From the NCBI RefSeq assembly GCF_007828865.1, contig NZ_VIVK01000001.1:4588001-4652000 (forward strand): DNA of 64,000 bases, given 5' to 3'. This document shows, piece after piece, positions 17,294-26,022 of the stretch; position 1 is the stretch's first letter; each line of letters starts with the position of its first letter. The notes below the pieces were generated by a model. It ran no database searches, was not told where the DNA came from, and was given only the letters and a program-made list of their open reading frames with translations. The position numbers and the translations under genes were made by a program. The DNA is from Kribbella amoyensis. Lineage in GTDB: Bacteria; Actinomycetota; Actinomycetes; Propionibacteriales; Kribbellaceae.

Positions 17294-18580
17294 CTAGCGC
17301 TTCGTGAGCAGCAGTTGGACGTCGTCGAGGTAGCCGGAGCGGAAGCCTGCCTCGGAGTACGCGAGGTAGAACTCCCACATCCGCTTGAAGGTCTCGTCGA
17401 AGCCCAGCGCCGCGATGTTCGGCCACTGGTCGACGAAGCGGTTGCGCCAGATCCGCAACGTGCGGGCGTAGTCCGGACCGAGGTGGCGGAGGACCTGGGC
17501 CTGCAGGCCGGTGTGTTCGGTGGTGACGTCCTTGATCACCTTCACCGACGGGATGAGTCCGCCCGGGAAGATGTACTTCTGCACCCAGGTGAAGGTGTTC
17601 CGCGTCGCCAGCATCCGTTCGTGCGGCATCACGATCGCCTGGACCACGGCAACTCCGCCGGGCGCGAGCCGGCGCTCGATCGCGTCGAAGTAGACCGGCC
17701 AGTACTTCTCGCCGACCGCCTCGATCATCTCCACGCTGAGCACGGCGTCGAACTCGCCGATCTGGTCCCGGTAGTCCCGCAGCGCGACCTGGACCCGGTC
17801 GCTCACCCCGGAGTCGGCGATCCGGCGTTGGGCGAGCAGCGCCTGCTGGGACGCGATCGTGATCGCCGTGACCCACGCACCCCGTTGCGCCGCCCTGATC
17901 GCCAGGCTCGCCCACCCGCACCCGATGTCGAGCACCCTGGACCCGGACCGTACCCCGGCCGCGTCCAGGATCGCGTCCAGCTTGGCCAGTTGGGCCGCGG
18001 TGAGTTCGTCGTACGACGCGGTCGCGAGATCCGCGGTCGCCCGCTCACCGAAGTACGCCGCGGAGTACGTCAGGGTGGGATCGAGGAACTCGGAGAACAT
18101 CGCGTTGGACAGGTCGTAGTGACGGCTGATGTTCTGCCGGGAGCCGGCTCGGTCGTTCTCCTGCTCGCCCGGCTGGGACCGCGTCACCAGCCAGCGCAGC
18201 GACTGCGCCCACTTCGGCAGCAGTTGCCGCTTCTCCTCGTCGCTGAACCGCTGCGCGAACGGCAGCAACAGGTCCCCGAGGTCGGTCCCGGGTGCGGGAT
18301 CCCAGTCGCCGGCCAGGTACGCCTCGCCGAAGCCGGATCCGGCGTCCTGGCTGAGCCGGTCCAGGAACGGGCCGCTGCGGTGGACACGCATCGCCGGATC
18401 GCCGGTCCCACCCCGTCCGTACGTGCGGTTGTCCATCGTGATCGTGGCCGGCAGGTCCTTGCCGATGAAACGGATCGCGGCCAGCGCGCCCGCGCGCCGG
18501 ACCGGGTTCGACCGGGGCGCGACCAGCGTCGGCCACGTCTCGGCCACCGGCTGGTGCACCGCCGGGATGAGATCCGTCAT
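17294..18580 (-). CDS. cfa: Cyclopropane-fatty-acyl-phospholipid synthase family methyltransferase
   Basis: 428 residues. The N-terminal substrate-binding domain is followed from about residue 160 by ISRHYDLSNAMFSEFLDPTLTYSAAYF, then the SAM-binding glycine loop VLDIGCGWASLAIRAA and SVEMIEAVGEKYW. Near the end, YIFPGGLIPS carries the conserved PGG. This is the CFA synthase family, which adds a methylene group from SAM to unsaturated lipid acyl chains at the membrane. Related enzymes methylate instead, as in tuberculostearate pathways, so the exact product is open. Confidence 0.93.
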   Translation of the reverse strand: MTDLIPAVHQPVAETWPTLVAPRSNPVRRAGALAAIRFIGKDLPATITMDNRTYGRGGTGDPAMRVHRSGPFLDRLSQDAGSGFGEAYLAGDWDPAPGTDLGDLLLPFAQRFSDEEKRQLLPKWAQSLRWLVTRSQPGEQENDRAGSRQNISRHYDLSNAMFSEFLDPTLTYSAAYFGERATADLATASYDELTAAQLAKLDAILDAAGVRSGSRVLDIGCGWASLAIRAAQRGAWVTAITIASQQALLAQRRIADSGVSDRVQVALRDYRDQIGEFDAVLSVEMIEAVGEKYWPVYFDAIERRLAPGGVAVVQAIVMPHERMLATRNTFTWVQKYIFPGGLIPSVKVIKDVTTEHTGLQAQVLRHLGPDYARTLRIWRNRFVDQWPNIAALGFDETFKRMWEFYLAYSEAGFRSGYLDDVQLLLTKR

Positions 18581-18667
18581 GTCTGTCTACCTCTGGTTTC
18601 GCGGCGTCCTGGTCGCACCTTAAGGCCGCGAGGCGACGAAAAGGTGCGACACGAGGACACGGTGGTC

Positions 18668-19039
18668 TCAGCTGCCCCGCTGGCCGAGGACGAGGCGGTT
18701 GCCGTCGGGATCCTCGGCCCGCGCGACCCGCTCACCCCACGGCTGCTCGGTCGGTTCCTCGGTGACCCTGCCGGTACCCGTCCGGATCGCGTCGACGGCC
18801 GCCTGGCAGTCGTCGACGTACAGCCACAGCGCGATCGCGGGGGTGCCGTCGGTCCGGCGGTACTCCGGGTCGTGGCCGAGGCCGAGCGACGCCTTGCCGA
18901 ACCGTAGGCTGACGTACGCCGGCGGCCCGGTGGGCGGGAACTGGTAGGTCAGTTCGCCACCGAGCACGTCGGTGTAGAACGGCAGCAGCCGCTCCAGGCC
19001 AGCAGTGGTCACGATAGGAAAAACGTCGTCGGCGGCCAT
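18668..19039 (-). CDS. VOC (glyoxalase/bleomycin-resistance) family protein
   Basis: 123 residues, one VOC module with paired beta-alpha-beta-beta-beta units: FPIVTTAGLERLLPFYTDVLGGELTYQF and AIALWLYVDDCQAAVDAI. It ends with VARAEDPDGNRLVLGQ, the usual metal-site or ligand-site end strand. A very strong GAGGAGGTAAC site precedes the ATG. Ligand and reaction are unknown; metal residues cannot all be assigned. It lies 87 bp upstream of cfa. Confidence 0.88.
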   Translation of the reverse strand: MAADDVFPIVTTAGLERLLPFYTDVLGGELTYQFPPTGPPAYVSLRFGKASLGLGHDPEYRRTDGTPAIALWLYVDDCQAAVDAIRTGTGRVTEEPTEQPWGERVARAEDPDGNRLVLGQRGS

Positions 19040-19138
19040 CGGTTACCTCCTCGTTCGCAGGGTAGGACCTCAACCTGACGAACGAGGAGACCGGAAATCG
19101 ACGCCCGACCGCCCAGCAGGCGACCGATCGGGGCTGGT

Positions 19139-19834
19139 TCAGCGGCCCTTCATCGCCTGGCGGGCACCCTTGAGGCTGGTCGGGACCGGCCCCTTCGGCA
19201 TCGGGACCTGCGGGCGGACCGCGTCGAGCGCCTTGAGCCGCTGCAGCAGGTCGGTGATCTCGGACGGCTGCAGCGCGGCCGGCAGCTTCATCACGTGCTT
19301 GGTCAGCTTGCGGATGTCGACCTCGCCCTCGCCCTGACCGGCGATGATCTCGATCACCGGCGCGCCGCCGGCCACCCGGGAGTGCTTCTTGCGCTCCGCG
19401 GTGAGCAGGTTCTTCACCCGGCTCGGCTGGCCCTCACCGACCAGGACGATGCCCGGCCGGCCGACCACCCGGTGCACGATGTCGGCGTTCTTGGTGACCG
19501 CGACCGCGGGCGTCACGTTCCAGCCGCGACGCAGGGTCTGCAGCGCGGACGCGGCGGCACCGGCCTGACCCTCGATCTGGCTGTACGCCGCTTTCTCGAC
19601 CCTGCGGCCGAACACGATCGTCGTGGCCAGGAACGCGAGCGCCACGCCCAGCGGGATCCACACCAGCAGCGGGCCGACGAAGATGCCGAGGACGACGAAC
19701 ACGGCGACCAGGCCGAGGAAGATCGCGGCGAGCAGCAGCCCGATCCGCGGGTCGGACTTCTTGGTCAGCTGGTACGCCGACCGGATCTGCTTCAGCCGGC
19801 CGGTCTTCTCGGCGGGGGCGTCGTTCTTGGCCAT
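19139..19834 (-). CDS. DUF4191 family membrane protein
   Basis: 231 residues. A short charged N-terminus (RLKQIRSAYQLTKKSDPRIG) is followed by two adjacent membrane helices, LLLAAIFLGLVAVFVVLG and GPLLVWIPLGVALAFLATTIVFG. A 150-residue cytoplasmic domain follows, with GRPGIVLVGEGQPSRVKNLLTAERKKHSRV. DUF4191 has no known function but is almost always next to lipA in actinobacteria, as here (21-bp gap, same strand), so a link to lipoylation is plausible. Confidence 0.9.
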   Translation of the reverse strand: MAKNDAPAEKTGRLKQIRSAYQLTKKSDPRIGLLLAAIFLGLVAVFVVLGIFVGPLLVWIPLGVALAFLATTIVFGRRVEKAAYSQIEGQAGAAASALQTLRRGWNVTPAVAVTKNADIVHRVVGRPGIVLVGEGQPSRVKNLLTAERKKHSRVAGGAPVIEIIAGQGEGEVDIRKLTKHVMKLPAALQPSEITDLLQRLKALDAVRPQVPMPKGPVPTSLKGARQAMKGR

Positions 19835-19855
19835 CTCTACCTTTGTCCGTTGTCT

Positions 19856-20800
19856 CTACGCGTCCTGGGTCGCGGCGGTCATCCGCGACTCCACCGCCTG
19901 ACGGTACAGCCGACCGGCCCGGTACGACGAACGCACCAGCGGACCGGACATGACCCCGGCGAAGCCGATCTCCTCCGCCTCGGCCTGCAGCTCGACGAAC
20001 TCCTCCGGCCGGACCCAGCGCTCGACCGGGTGGTGCCGCACCGACGGGCGCAGGTATTGGGTGATGGTGATGATCTCGCAGCCGGCGTCGTGCAGGTCGG
20101 TCAGCGCCTGGCTGACCTCCTCGCGGGTCTCGCCCATGCCGAGGATCAGGTTGGACTTGGTCACCAGGCCGTAGTCGCGGGCCTGGGTGATCACGTCGAG
20201 GGAGCGCTCGTACCGGAAGCCGGGGCGGATCCGGCGGAAGATCCGCGGCACCGTCTCGACGTTGTGCGCGAACACCTCCGGCCGGGACGAGAACACCTCG
20301 GCCAGCTGCTCGGGCACCGCGTTGAAGTCGGGCGCCAGCATCTCGACCCCGGTGCCCGGGTTCAGCTCGTGGATCTGCCGGATCGTCTCGGCGTACAGCC
20401 AGGCGCCGCCGTCGTCCAGGTCGTCGCGGGCGACGCCGGTCACGGTGGCGTAGCGCAGGCCCATGGTCCGGACCGACTCGGCGACGCGGCGCGGCTCGTC
20501 CCGGTCCAGCGCCTGCGGTTTGCCGGTGTCGATCTGGCAGAAGTCGCAGCGCCGGGTGCACTGGTCACCGCCGATGAGGAAGGTGGCCTCGCGGTCCTCC
20601 CAGCACTCGAAGATGTTCGGGCAGCCCGCTTCCTGACACACCGTGTGCAGTTCCTCGGACTTCACCAGCTTCTGCAGCTTCTGGTACTCCGAGCCCATCT
20701 TGGCGCGCGTCTTGATCCACTCGGGTTTGCGCTCGATCGGGGTCTCCGCGTTGCGCACCTCGAGCCTGAGCAGTTTCCGTCCTTCTGGGGCGATCGTCAC
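19856..20800 (-). CDS. lipA: Lipoyl synthase
   Basis: 314 residues from the GTG at 20800, where the family's usual [22 protein letters not shown] begins. This radical-SAM enzyme inserts two sulfurs into octanoylated lipoyl domains. The auxiliary cluster cysteines are Cys55, Cys60 and Cys66 ([12 protein letters not shown]), the radical-SAM CxxxCxxC is Cys81, Cys85 and Cys88 (CTRRCDFC), and the C-terminal RSSY serine ligand is present. An in-frame extension to 20854 exists but lacks conservation. It pairs with lipB at 31679 and is followed by the DUF4191 gene. Confidence 0.97.
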   Translation of the reverse strand: MTIAPEGRKLLRLEVRNAETPIERKPEWIKTRAKMGSEYQKLQKLVKSEELHTVCQEAGCPNIFECWEDREATFLIGGDQCTRRCDFCQIDTGKPQALDRDEPRRVAESVRTMGLRYATVTGVARDDLDDGGAWLYAETIRQIHELNPGTGVEMLAPDFNAVPEQLAEVFSSRPEVFAHNVETVPRIFRRIRPGFRYERSLDVITQARDYGLVTKSNLILGMGETREEVSQALTDLHDAGCEIITITQYLRPSVRHHPVERWVRPEEFVELQAEAEEIGFAGVMSGPLVRSSYRAGRLYRQAVESRMTAATQDA

Positions 20801-20807
20801 GCCCCCC

Positions 20808-20813
20808 AGAGTA
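20808..20813 (-). promoter_or_regulatory. -10 box of a likely leaderless lipA promoter
   Basis: On the minus strand TACTCT is followed by 7 nt (six G and a C) and then the GTG start of lipA. The start codon would be at or one base from the transcription start. Confidence 0.55.
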
Positions 20814-20878
20814 CGCGCCGCCTCAGCGCGCCCGGCCACCCGGACGCCGTCCACGCGCTCCGAAGATCGGACACCACC

Positions 20879-20884
20879 TAGTCT
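20879..20884 (+). promoter_or_regulatory. -10 box of a likely leaderless histidine kinase promoter
   Basis: TAGTCT stands 8 nt before the ATG at 20893, and no ribosome site is visible. It lies 65 bp from the opposing lipA -10 box, so the two promoters share a short divergent region. Confidence 0.45.
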
Positions 20885-20892
20885 TGGGACCC

Positions 20893-22374
20893 ATGTCCAC
20901 CCCTCAGCCCGGCGTCGCCGCCCCGGCCGGCACCGCCTCGGCGGCCCCCGCCGGGACGAAGTCCGCCGCAGCCGCCGAGACGCTGATCGGCGCCCAGCCG
21001 GGTCAGCCGCCGGCGGCCGGGGTGAGCGGGGACTGGCAGCGGCCGGGCCCGACGAAGCGGGAGCGCCGGTTCGACGTCTTCCTCGGGCTGGCGATGGCCG
21101 TCGCGGGCCTGATCGGGACCGAGCTCGCCAAGGCCATCTCCCCGGGTCCGGTGCAGATGGGGCTCGGCGGCGTCGAGGCGTACGTACTGAGCGTGGCCAT
21201 CACGCTGCCGCTGTGCTTCCGCCGCCGGTACCCGCTGATGGCACTGGTCGCGGTGGCGGCGCTCTTCGTGGTCTCGGGCGAGCGCACCCCGTTCGCCTTC
21301 GCGGGCAACCTGGTCACCCAGGCCACCCAGTTCATGGCGATCTACGCCGCCGTGGCCTGGGCGCGGAACCGCCGGCGGATGAAGGTGACGGTCGTCCTGA
21401 TCTTCGCCGGGATGTTCTGCTGGCTCTTCTACGGCTTCGTCAAGGCGCTCCGCGAGGACGCGATCCAGGGTGCGAACGAGGGGATGTTGCCGCCGTACGT
21501 CTCGTTCGTGCTGCTCAACTTCGCCCTCAACGTCGTGTACTTCTTCGGGGCGTACTTCTGGGGCCGGACCGCCTGGGGGATCGCCCGGCAGCGGCACGAG
21601 CTGGAGGAGCAGGCCGCCGAGCTGGCCGCCCAGCAGGAGGCGAACGCCCGCCGCGCCGTGATCGACGAGCGGCTCCGGATCTCCCGGGAACTGCACGACG
21701 TCGTCGCCCACCACATCAGCAGCATCGGCGTCCAGGCCGGCGGCGCCCGCCGGGTGATGGCGAAGGACCCCGAGGCCGCCAAGAACGCGCTCAGCGTGAT
21801 CGAGAACTCCAGCCGCACCGCGGTCAACGAGATGCGCCAGCTCCTCGGCATGCTCCGGGCCGCGGACCCCGACCTCGACCTCGGTGGTCCCGATCCGAAG
21901 GCGCCCCAGGCCGGGGCGGAACGGCTGCCTGCGCTCGTCGCCACGGTCGGCGACGACGGTCTGTCGGTCGGGTTCCACCAGATCGGGACGCCGGTCCAGC
22001 TGCCGGAGACGGTGTCGGTCTCGGTGTACCGGATCGCGCAGGAGGCGCTCACCAACGTCCGCCGCCACTCCACCGCCCGCAGCGCCCACGTCACCTTGCG
22101 GTACCTGGGTGACGTCGCCGTCGAGGTCGAGGTGATCGACGACGGCCGCCCCAAGCACGCCCCGGTCGGAAGCCGGCTCGGCCATGTCGGGATCCGGGAG
22201 CGGGTCAGCCTGCTCGGCGGCGAGAGCGAGATCGGACCGCGCCCGGTCGGTGGCTTCCGGGTCCGCGCCCGGATCCCGCTGAAGGCCCCGACCGACCTGC
22301 CCGACGACCAGCCGCTCGATGCCGTACCGACCGGCGCGACCGGTGACCGCCGCACCGAAGGAGATCAGCCGTGA
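20893..22374 (+). CDS. Two-component sensor histidine kinase (NarX/DesK type)
   Basis: 493 residues from the ATG at 20893. After a 50-residue Ala/Pro-rich cytoplasmic lead come about five membrane helices, with no large external sensor. HisKA_3 carries the phospho-acceptor His in [22 protein letters not shown]. The ATPase domain shows [18 protein letters not shown] (N box), VIDDGRP and [16 protein letters not shown] (G box). The signal is unknown. It shares a 4-bp overlap (GTGA) with its response regulator gene. Confidence 0.94.
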   Translation: MSTPQPGVAAPAGTASAAPAGTKSAAAAETLIGAQPGQPPAAGVSGDWQRPGPTKRERRFDVFLGLAMAVAGLIGTELAKAISPGPVQMGLGGVEAYVLSVAITLPLCFRRRYPLMALVAVAALFVVSGERTPFAFAGNLVTQATQFMAIYAAVAWARNRRRMKVTVVLIFAGMFCWLFYGFVKALREDAIQGANEGMLPPYVSFVLLNFALNVVYFFGAYFWGRTAWGIARQRHELEEQAAELAAQQEANARRAVIDERLRISRELHDVVAHHISSIGVQAGGARRVMAKDPEAAKNALSVIENSSRTAVNEMRQLLGMLRAADPDLDLGGPDPKAPQAGAERLPALVATVGDDGLSVGFHQIGTPVQLPETVSVSVYRIAQEALTNVRRHSTARSAHVTLRYLGDVAVEVEVIDDGRPKHAPVGSRLGHVGIRERVSLLGGESEIGPRPVGGFRVRARIPLKAPTDLPDDQPLDAVPTGATGDRRTEGDQP

Positions 22375-23057
22375 CCGCGACCGACCCCAGTCCGCCGATG
22401 CGGGTCCTGCTGGTGGACGACCAGGACCTCGTCCGCGCGGGCTTCCGGATGATCCTCTCGGTGGAGCCCGACATCGAGGTGGTCGGTGAGGCCGCCGACG
22501 GCGAGAAGGCGGTCGAGCTGGCCGCCGAGCTGCGCCCCGACGTGGTGCTGATGGATGTCCAGATGCCCGGGCTGGACGGGATCGCCGCGACCCAGCGGAT
22601 CGTGGCCGCGAACGCGGGCAAGGTGGTCATCCTGACCACGTTCGACCGCGACGACTACCTGTTCGAGTCACTCGGCGCCGGGGCCAGCGGGTTCCTGCTG
22701 AAGAACACCGCGCCCGAGGACCTGGTCGAGGCGATCCAGGTGGTCCACTCCGGCCACGCCCTGCTCGCCCCCGAGGTGACCCGGCGGGTGATCAAGCGGT
22801 TCACCGGCAGCGGCGAGCGCGTCTACCGGCCGGACCTGGTGGCCGACCTGACCGAGCGCGAACGGGAGGTCCTGGGCCTGATCGCGCGCGGCCTCACCAA
22901 CACCGAGATCGCGGCCCAGCTGTTCGTCGGCGAGGCCACCGTGAAGACGCACGTCTCCCGGGTCCTGCTCAAACTCGGTCTCCGCGACCGCGTCCAGGCG
23001 GTCGTCTTCGCCTACGAGTGCGGCCTCGTCGTCCCCGGCGACGACCCAGCTTCCTGA
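22371..23057 (+). CDS. NarL/LuxR-type response regulator
   Basis: 228 residues, GTG start inside the kinase stop. The receiver domain has VLLVDDQDLVRAGF (acidic pair), phospho-acceptor Asp in DVVLMDVQMPGLDG, Thr in VVILTTF and Lys in GFLLKNTAPE. The C-terminal LuxR HTH reads LTEREREVLGLIARGLTNTEIAAQLFVGEATVKTHVSRVLLKLGLRDR. It is the cognate regulator of the kinase. Its last 390 bp are overlapped on the other strand by the open frame of the LtrA gene. Confidence 0.95.
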   Translation: MTATDPSPPMRVLLVDDQDLVRAGFRMILSVEPDIEVVGEAADGEKAVELAAELRPDVVLMDVQMPGLDGIAATQRIVAANAGKVVILTTFDRDDYLFESLGAGASGFLLKNTAPEDLVEAIQVVHSGHALLAPEVTRRVIKRFTGSGERVYRPDLVADLTEREREVLGLIARGLTNTEIAAQLFVGEATVKTHVSRVLLKLGLRDRVQAVVFAYECGLVVPGDDPAS

Positions 23058-24209
23058 TCCGATCCCGGTCAGCACGATCACCACCACGGCCACTAGCGCC
23101 GTCAACGCCACCACGGCCGGCGCGGTGACCTGCTCGGCAAGCAGCGGCAGCCCCGCGAGAACGGCGACCGAGCCGAGGACGACGCGCGGCCTCAGTACGG
23201 GTGTCGTCACGATCGGCCGGTGGACGGCCCACAGCAACAGTAGGAACGCCCCCGCCGGTCCGGCGACCGTGTAGCTCAGCAGTATGGGGGAGAGCTCGTG
23301 ACTGCTCGGCTGGACAGCCACCTCAAGGCCCGCACCGACAGCGGCGAGCGCGGCGAAGATCCCGTAGTGCCCGTACCCCCACCGGTACGAGCGCTCGCGC
23401 CGTTCACTCAGTCCACCCGCGGCCGGCTGGAGGAAGTAGAGCCACCACAGCGCGAAGAGCAGGACGAGCCCGGACGCGGCGATCAGGACGACGGAGCCGT
23501 TCACGTCCCCGCGCGTCACGGCGACCTGCACGCCCCTGGTTGCCGCGAGCACGCTTTCGCCGAGCAGGATGATCGCGAACAGGCCGTACCGCTCCGCGAT
23601 GTGGTGCGGGTGCCAGGTCGTCGGGTGGGTTCGCTCCGCCCACAGGGGGACCACTAGTTCGAGCAGAACCAGCAGCAGGAACACCGGCAGCTGGAGCGCT
23701 CCGCCGGCCAGGACGAGGCCGAGGATCCACCCGAGTTGGGCGAACGCGATCCCGCCCGCGTACCGCAGCGCCGTCCGCCGTCCGGCCTGATCCTCCAGCG
23801 CGGCCCGTACCCACTGCGCGACCAGGGCGACCCGCATGATCAGGTAGCCGAGCAGCACGGCCCGGTAGTCCCCGTCCGCGGCCGCCGCCGGTACACCCGC
23901 GGCCAGGACCAGGACACCGCCCATCTGCACCATCGTCAGCAACCGGTACGGGACGTCGTCGATGGCGTACGACGAGGCGAACCAGGTGAAGTTCATCCAC
24001 GCCCACCAGATCGCGAAGAACACCTGCAGGAACGGCACCAGCCCGTCGACGGCGTGCCCGGCCTCGATCTCATGGGCCAGCTCGGCCGTGACGGCGGCGA
24101 CGGCCACCACGAAGGTCAGATCGAACAGCAGCTCCAGCGGGCTCGCCGTTCGATGCGGCTCGTCGATCGCGCGGGCGGTCATCCGGATCCTGATCCTGGC
24201 TACGGGCAC
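22668..24209 (-). CDS. Low-temperature-requirement A (LtrA) family membrane protein with long C-terminal overhang
   Basis: 513 residues from a GTG at 24209 behind GAGAGGAGT. Residues 1-385 are a normal LtrA protein: RTASPLELLFDLTFVVAV, FFAIWWAWMNFTWFASSY, HHIAERYGLFAIILLGESVLA and many helices. After the last helix (VVVIVLTGIG), the frame does not stop but runs a further 130 codons antisense through the response regulator gene, giving a charged soluble tail with no family match. Family members are usually near 370-430 residues. Function unknown. The end may be mis-set by lost stop or frameshift. Confidence 0.8.
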   Translation of the reverse strand: MPVARIRIRMTARAIDEPHRTASPLELLFDLTFVVAVAAVTAELAHEIEAGHAVDGLVPFLQVFFAIWWAWMNFTWFASSYAIDDVPYRLLTMVQMGGVLVLAAGVPAAAADGDYRAVLLGYLIMRVALVAQWVRAALEDQAGRRTALRYAGGIAFAQLGWILGLVLAGGALQLPVFLLLVLLELVVPLWAERTHPTTWHPHHIAERYGLFAIILLGESVLAATRGVQVAVTRGDVNGSVVLIAASGLVLLFALWWLYFLQPAAGGLSERRERSYRWGYGHYGIFAALAAVGAGLEVAVQPSSHELSPILLSYTVAGPAGAFLLLLWAVHRPIVTTPVLRPRVVLGSVAVLAGLPLLAEQVTAPAVVALTALVAVVVIVLTGIGSGSWVVAGDDEAALVGEDDRLDAVAETEFEQDPGDVRLHGGLADEQLGRDLGVGEAARDQAQDLPFALGQVGHQVRPVDALAAAGEPLDHPPGHLGGEQGVAGVDHLDRLDQVLGRGVLQQEPAGPGAE

Positions 24210-24359
24210 GGTGTGACTCCTCTCGGTCCGTCCACACAGACCGGACAGACCGGCGATTTGTGACCGGCGACTTTCCTGCAGTGGTCACAACGCGGCCTGC
24301 TGTCCTGTCTTAGCTGGCACCAGGGCGGCCATCAGGTGCCCGCGGACAGGAGGACGAGC

Positions 24360-24383
24360 ATGCAGAGCATGGTGTCGCGATGA
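24360..24383 (+). CDS. Seven-codon leader ORF (MQSMVSR)
   Basis: ATG at 24360 follows AGGAGG at 24348-24353, the only strong ribosome site in this region. The ORF encodes seven residues and its TGA overlaps the next ATG (ATGA at 24380-24383). It is thus the entry point of a translationally coupled chain leading to the sigma factor gene. No attenuation codon run or terminator hairpin was seen; a simple coupling role is inferred. Confidence 0.5.
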   Translation: MQSMVSR

Positions 24384-24601
24384 GCACCGGACCCGGCGAG
24401 TTCCTGCACGGCCTGGAGGTTGAGGTGGAAGCCGATCTCGGCATGATCGCGGACAGCCGCCCGGAGGAGGCCGCGGCCGCACCGGTCACCGAGTGGCTGG
24501 TCGACCCGGCCGAGGTCGAGCGCGAGCAGATCGGTCTGCGCAGCCTGCTGGGAGCCGTCGAGGCGTTGGAGGGCGACGCGTACCACCACGGCGACGTATG
24601 A
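24380..24601 (+). CDS. Small acidic hypothetical protein upstream of ECF41 sigma gene
   Basis: 73 residues, strongly acidic, no membrane helix or signal peptide, not recognised. Codon third positions are almost all G or C, as expected of real genes here. The ATG overlaps the stop of a 7-codon leader, and its own stop overlaps the sigma factor ATG (ATGA at 24598). Reading VTEWLVDPAEVEREQIGLRSLLGAVEALEG suggests one or two amphipathic helices. Its location suggests a regulator or partner of the sigma factor, but nothing proves it. Confidence 0.6.
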   Translation: MSTGPGEFLHGLEVEVEADLGMIADSRPEEAAAAPVTEWLVDPAEVEREQIGLRSLLGAVEALEGDAYHHGDV

Positions 24602-25521
24602 CCGAAGATGTGGGAGACGGCGAACCGGCGGACGGCGGAGGAGCGCGGGTGACCGACTGGGAGGACCTCGAAGAGGCGGCGAAGGTGTTCGCGGAGTTGC
24701 GGCCGCGGTTGTTCGGCATCGCGTACCGGATGCTGGCCAGCGCGAGCGAGGCCGAGGACCTGGTCCAGGACGTCTGGCTGCGCTGGCAGGCGACCGACCG
24801 CGGCGTCGTCACCAACCCGGGGGCATACCTGGCGACGGCCACCACGCGGCTCGCGATCAACGTGGCCAAGTCCGCCCGGGTCCGCCGGGAGACGTACGTC
24901 GGTCCGTGGTTGCCCGAGCCGGTCGACACCAGCAGCGACCCGCTCCTCGGTGCGGAACGCGGTGAGGCGCTGGAGTTCGCCGTACTGCTCCTGCTGGAAC
25001 GCCTGTCGCCCAACGAGCGAGCCGCGTACGTCCTGCGGGAGGCGTTCGACTACCCGTACTCGGACATCGCCGAGATCCTCCAGACCAGCGAACCCGCGGT
25101 CCGCCAGCTCGTCAGCCGCGCCCGCAAGCAGGTCACCGGCGATCGGCGGAAGCCGGTGAGCGGTGTTGAGCAGCGGGAACTCCTGAGCGCCTTCGTGACC
25201 GCGGCGAGGTCGGGTGACCTGGCCGCCCTGGAGAAGTTGTTCGCGCCGGACGTGAAGAGCCTGTCCGACGGGGGCGGCATCGTCCGGGCCTCGCGGATCC
25301 CGGTGCTCGGCGCGGACCGGGTCGCGCGGTACATCGCTGCCTTCAAGGACCGCTTCTGGGTGGACGTCGACGTACGGTTCGCCACGGTCAACGGTCAGGC
25401 GGCCGCGCTGTTGCGGCACGACGGGGAGACCTTCGCGGTCCTCACCGTCCACGGTTCCGCAGAGGGGATCGAGCAGGTGCTGTGGATGATGAACCCGGGC
25501 AAGCTGGGGGCGGTTGGGTGA
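24598..25521 (+). CDS. ECF41-family RNA polymerase sigma factor (SigJ-like) with SnoaL-like C-terminal domain
   Basis: 307 residues from the ATG at 24598; a GTG at 24649 is an alternative. Sigma region 2 is FAELRPRLFGIAYRMLASASEAEDLVQDVWLRW, the ECF41 linker hallmark WLPEP follows, and region 4 is ERAAYVLREAFDYPYSDIAEILQTSEPAVRQLVSRARKQV. The extra NTF2/SnoaL-like domain starts near residue 195 and has the family's DGGG and NPGKL (normally NPDKL) motifs, which are known to tune sigma activity without an anti-sigma factor. The usual partner gene (COE-type oxidoreductase) is absent; overlapping small genes flank it instead. Confidence 0.93.
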   Translation: MTEDVGDGEPADGGGARVTDWEDLEEAAKVFAELRPRLFGIAYRMLASASEAEDLVQDVWLRWQATDRGVVTNPGAYLATATTRLAINVAKSARVRRETYVGPWLPEPVDTSSDPLLGAERGEALEFAVLLLLERLSPNERAAYVLREAFDYPYSDIAEILQTSEPAVRQLVSRARKQVTGDRRKPVSGVEQRELLSAFVTAARSGDLAALEKLFAPDVKSLSDGGGIVRASRIPVLGADRVARYIAAFKDRFWVDVDVRFATVNGQAAALLRHDGETFAVLTVHGSAEGIEQVLWMMNPGKLGAVG

Positions 25522-25892
25522 CCACGCGCGAGGTCGTTCTCCGCTTCGCCGAGGCGTGCGCGGCGGGGGACACCGAGGCGCTGGTCCGGGTACTGGCCGT
25601 CGACGTCGAGCTCGTCGTCGACAGCGGTGGCCGTGTCCTCGCACCGCTGCGCCCGATCCGCGGGTGGTCCGCGAGTGCCGAACGAGTCATCGCCTTGTTC
25701 GCCGCGCGCCCTGCTGCCGAAGTGGAGCTCGCGGACGTCAACGGCGGCACGGGCCTCGTCGTACTCCGCGCCGGGGTGACCGAGGCGGTGATCAGCCTCG
25801 CCGTCGACGGTCCGCTCGTCACCGCCGTCTGGATCGTGCTCAACCCGGACAAGCTGCGCCACTGGAACCACCGGAGTCCGTCCCACGGATGA
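25518..25892 (+). CDS. Free-standing SnoaL/NTF2-like protein resembling the ECF41 C-terminal domain
   Basis: 124 residues from a GTG that overlaps the sigma stop by 4 bp (GTGA). TTREVVLRFAEACAAGDTEALVRVLAVDVELVVDSGGRVLAPLRPIRG matches the layout of the sigma factor's own tail: DSGGR aligns with DGGG and VLNPDKL is the perfect ECF41 end motif. It looks like a detached paralogue of that tail. It may act in trans on the sigma factor or on its ligand; no catalytic residues are assigned. Confidence 0.8.
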   Translation: MTTREVVLRFAEACAAGDTEALVRVLAVDVELVVDSGGRVLAPLRPIRGWSASAERVIALFAARPAAEVELADVNGGTGLVVLRAGVTEAVISLAVDGPLVTAVWIVLNPDKLRHWNHRSPSHG

Positions 25893-26022
25893 TGTGACCG
25901 ATCACCCTGCGGGCCGACGTGTGCGGCAGCCGTGATCACTAGCTTTGGAGATGCTCCCGCGTCGGGAGTGGCCGGACACGGGTCCGGTCCGGGGGCCGAG
26001 GCAGCAGAGGAACGGTGAACGG

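Noticed and set aside
20020-20560. Long open frames antisense to lipA, and similar ones across sucB, pepA and the opp genes.
   Set aside because: High GC makes most antisense frames open; the translations are Arg/Pro/Gly-rich with no family motifs.
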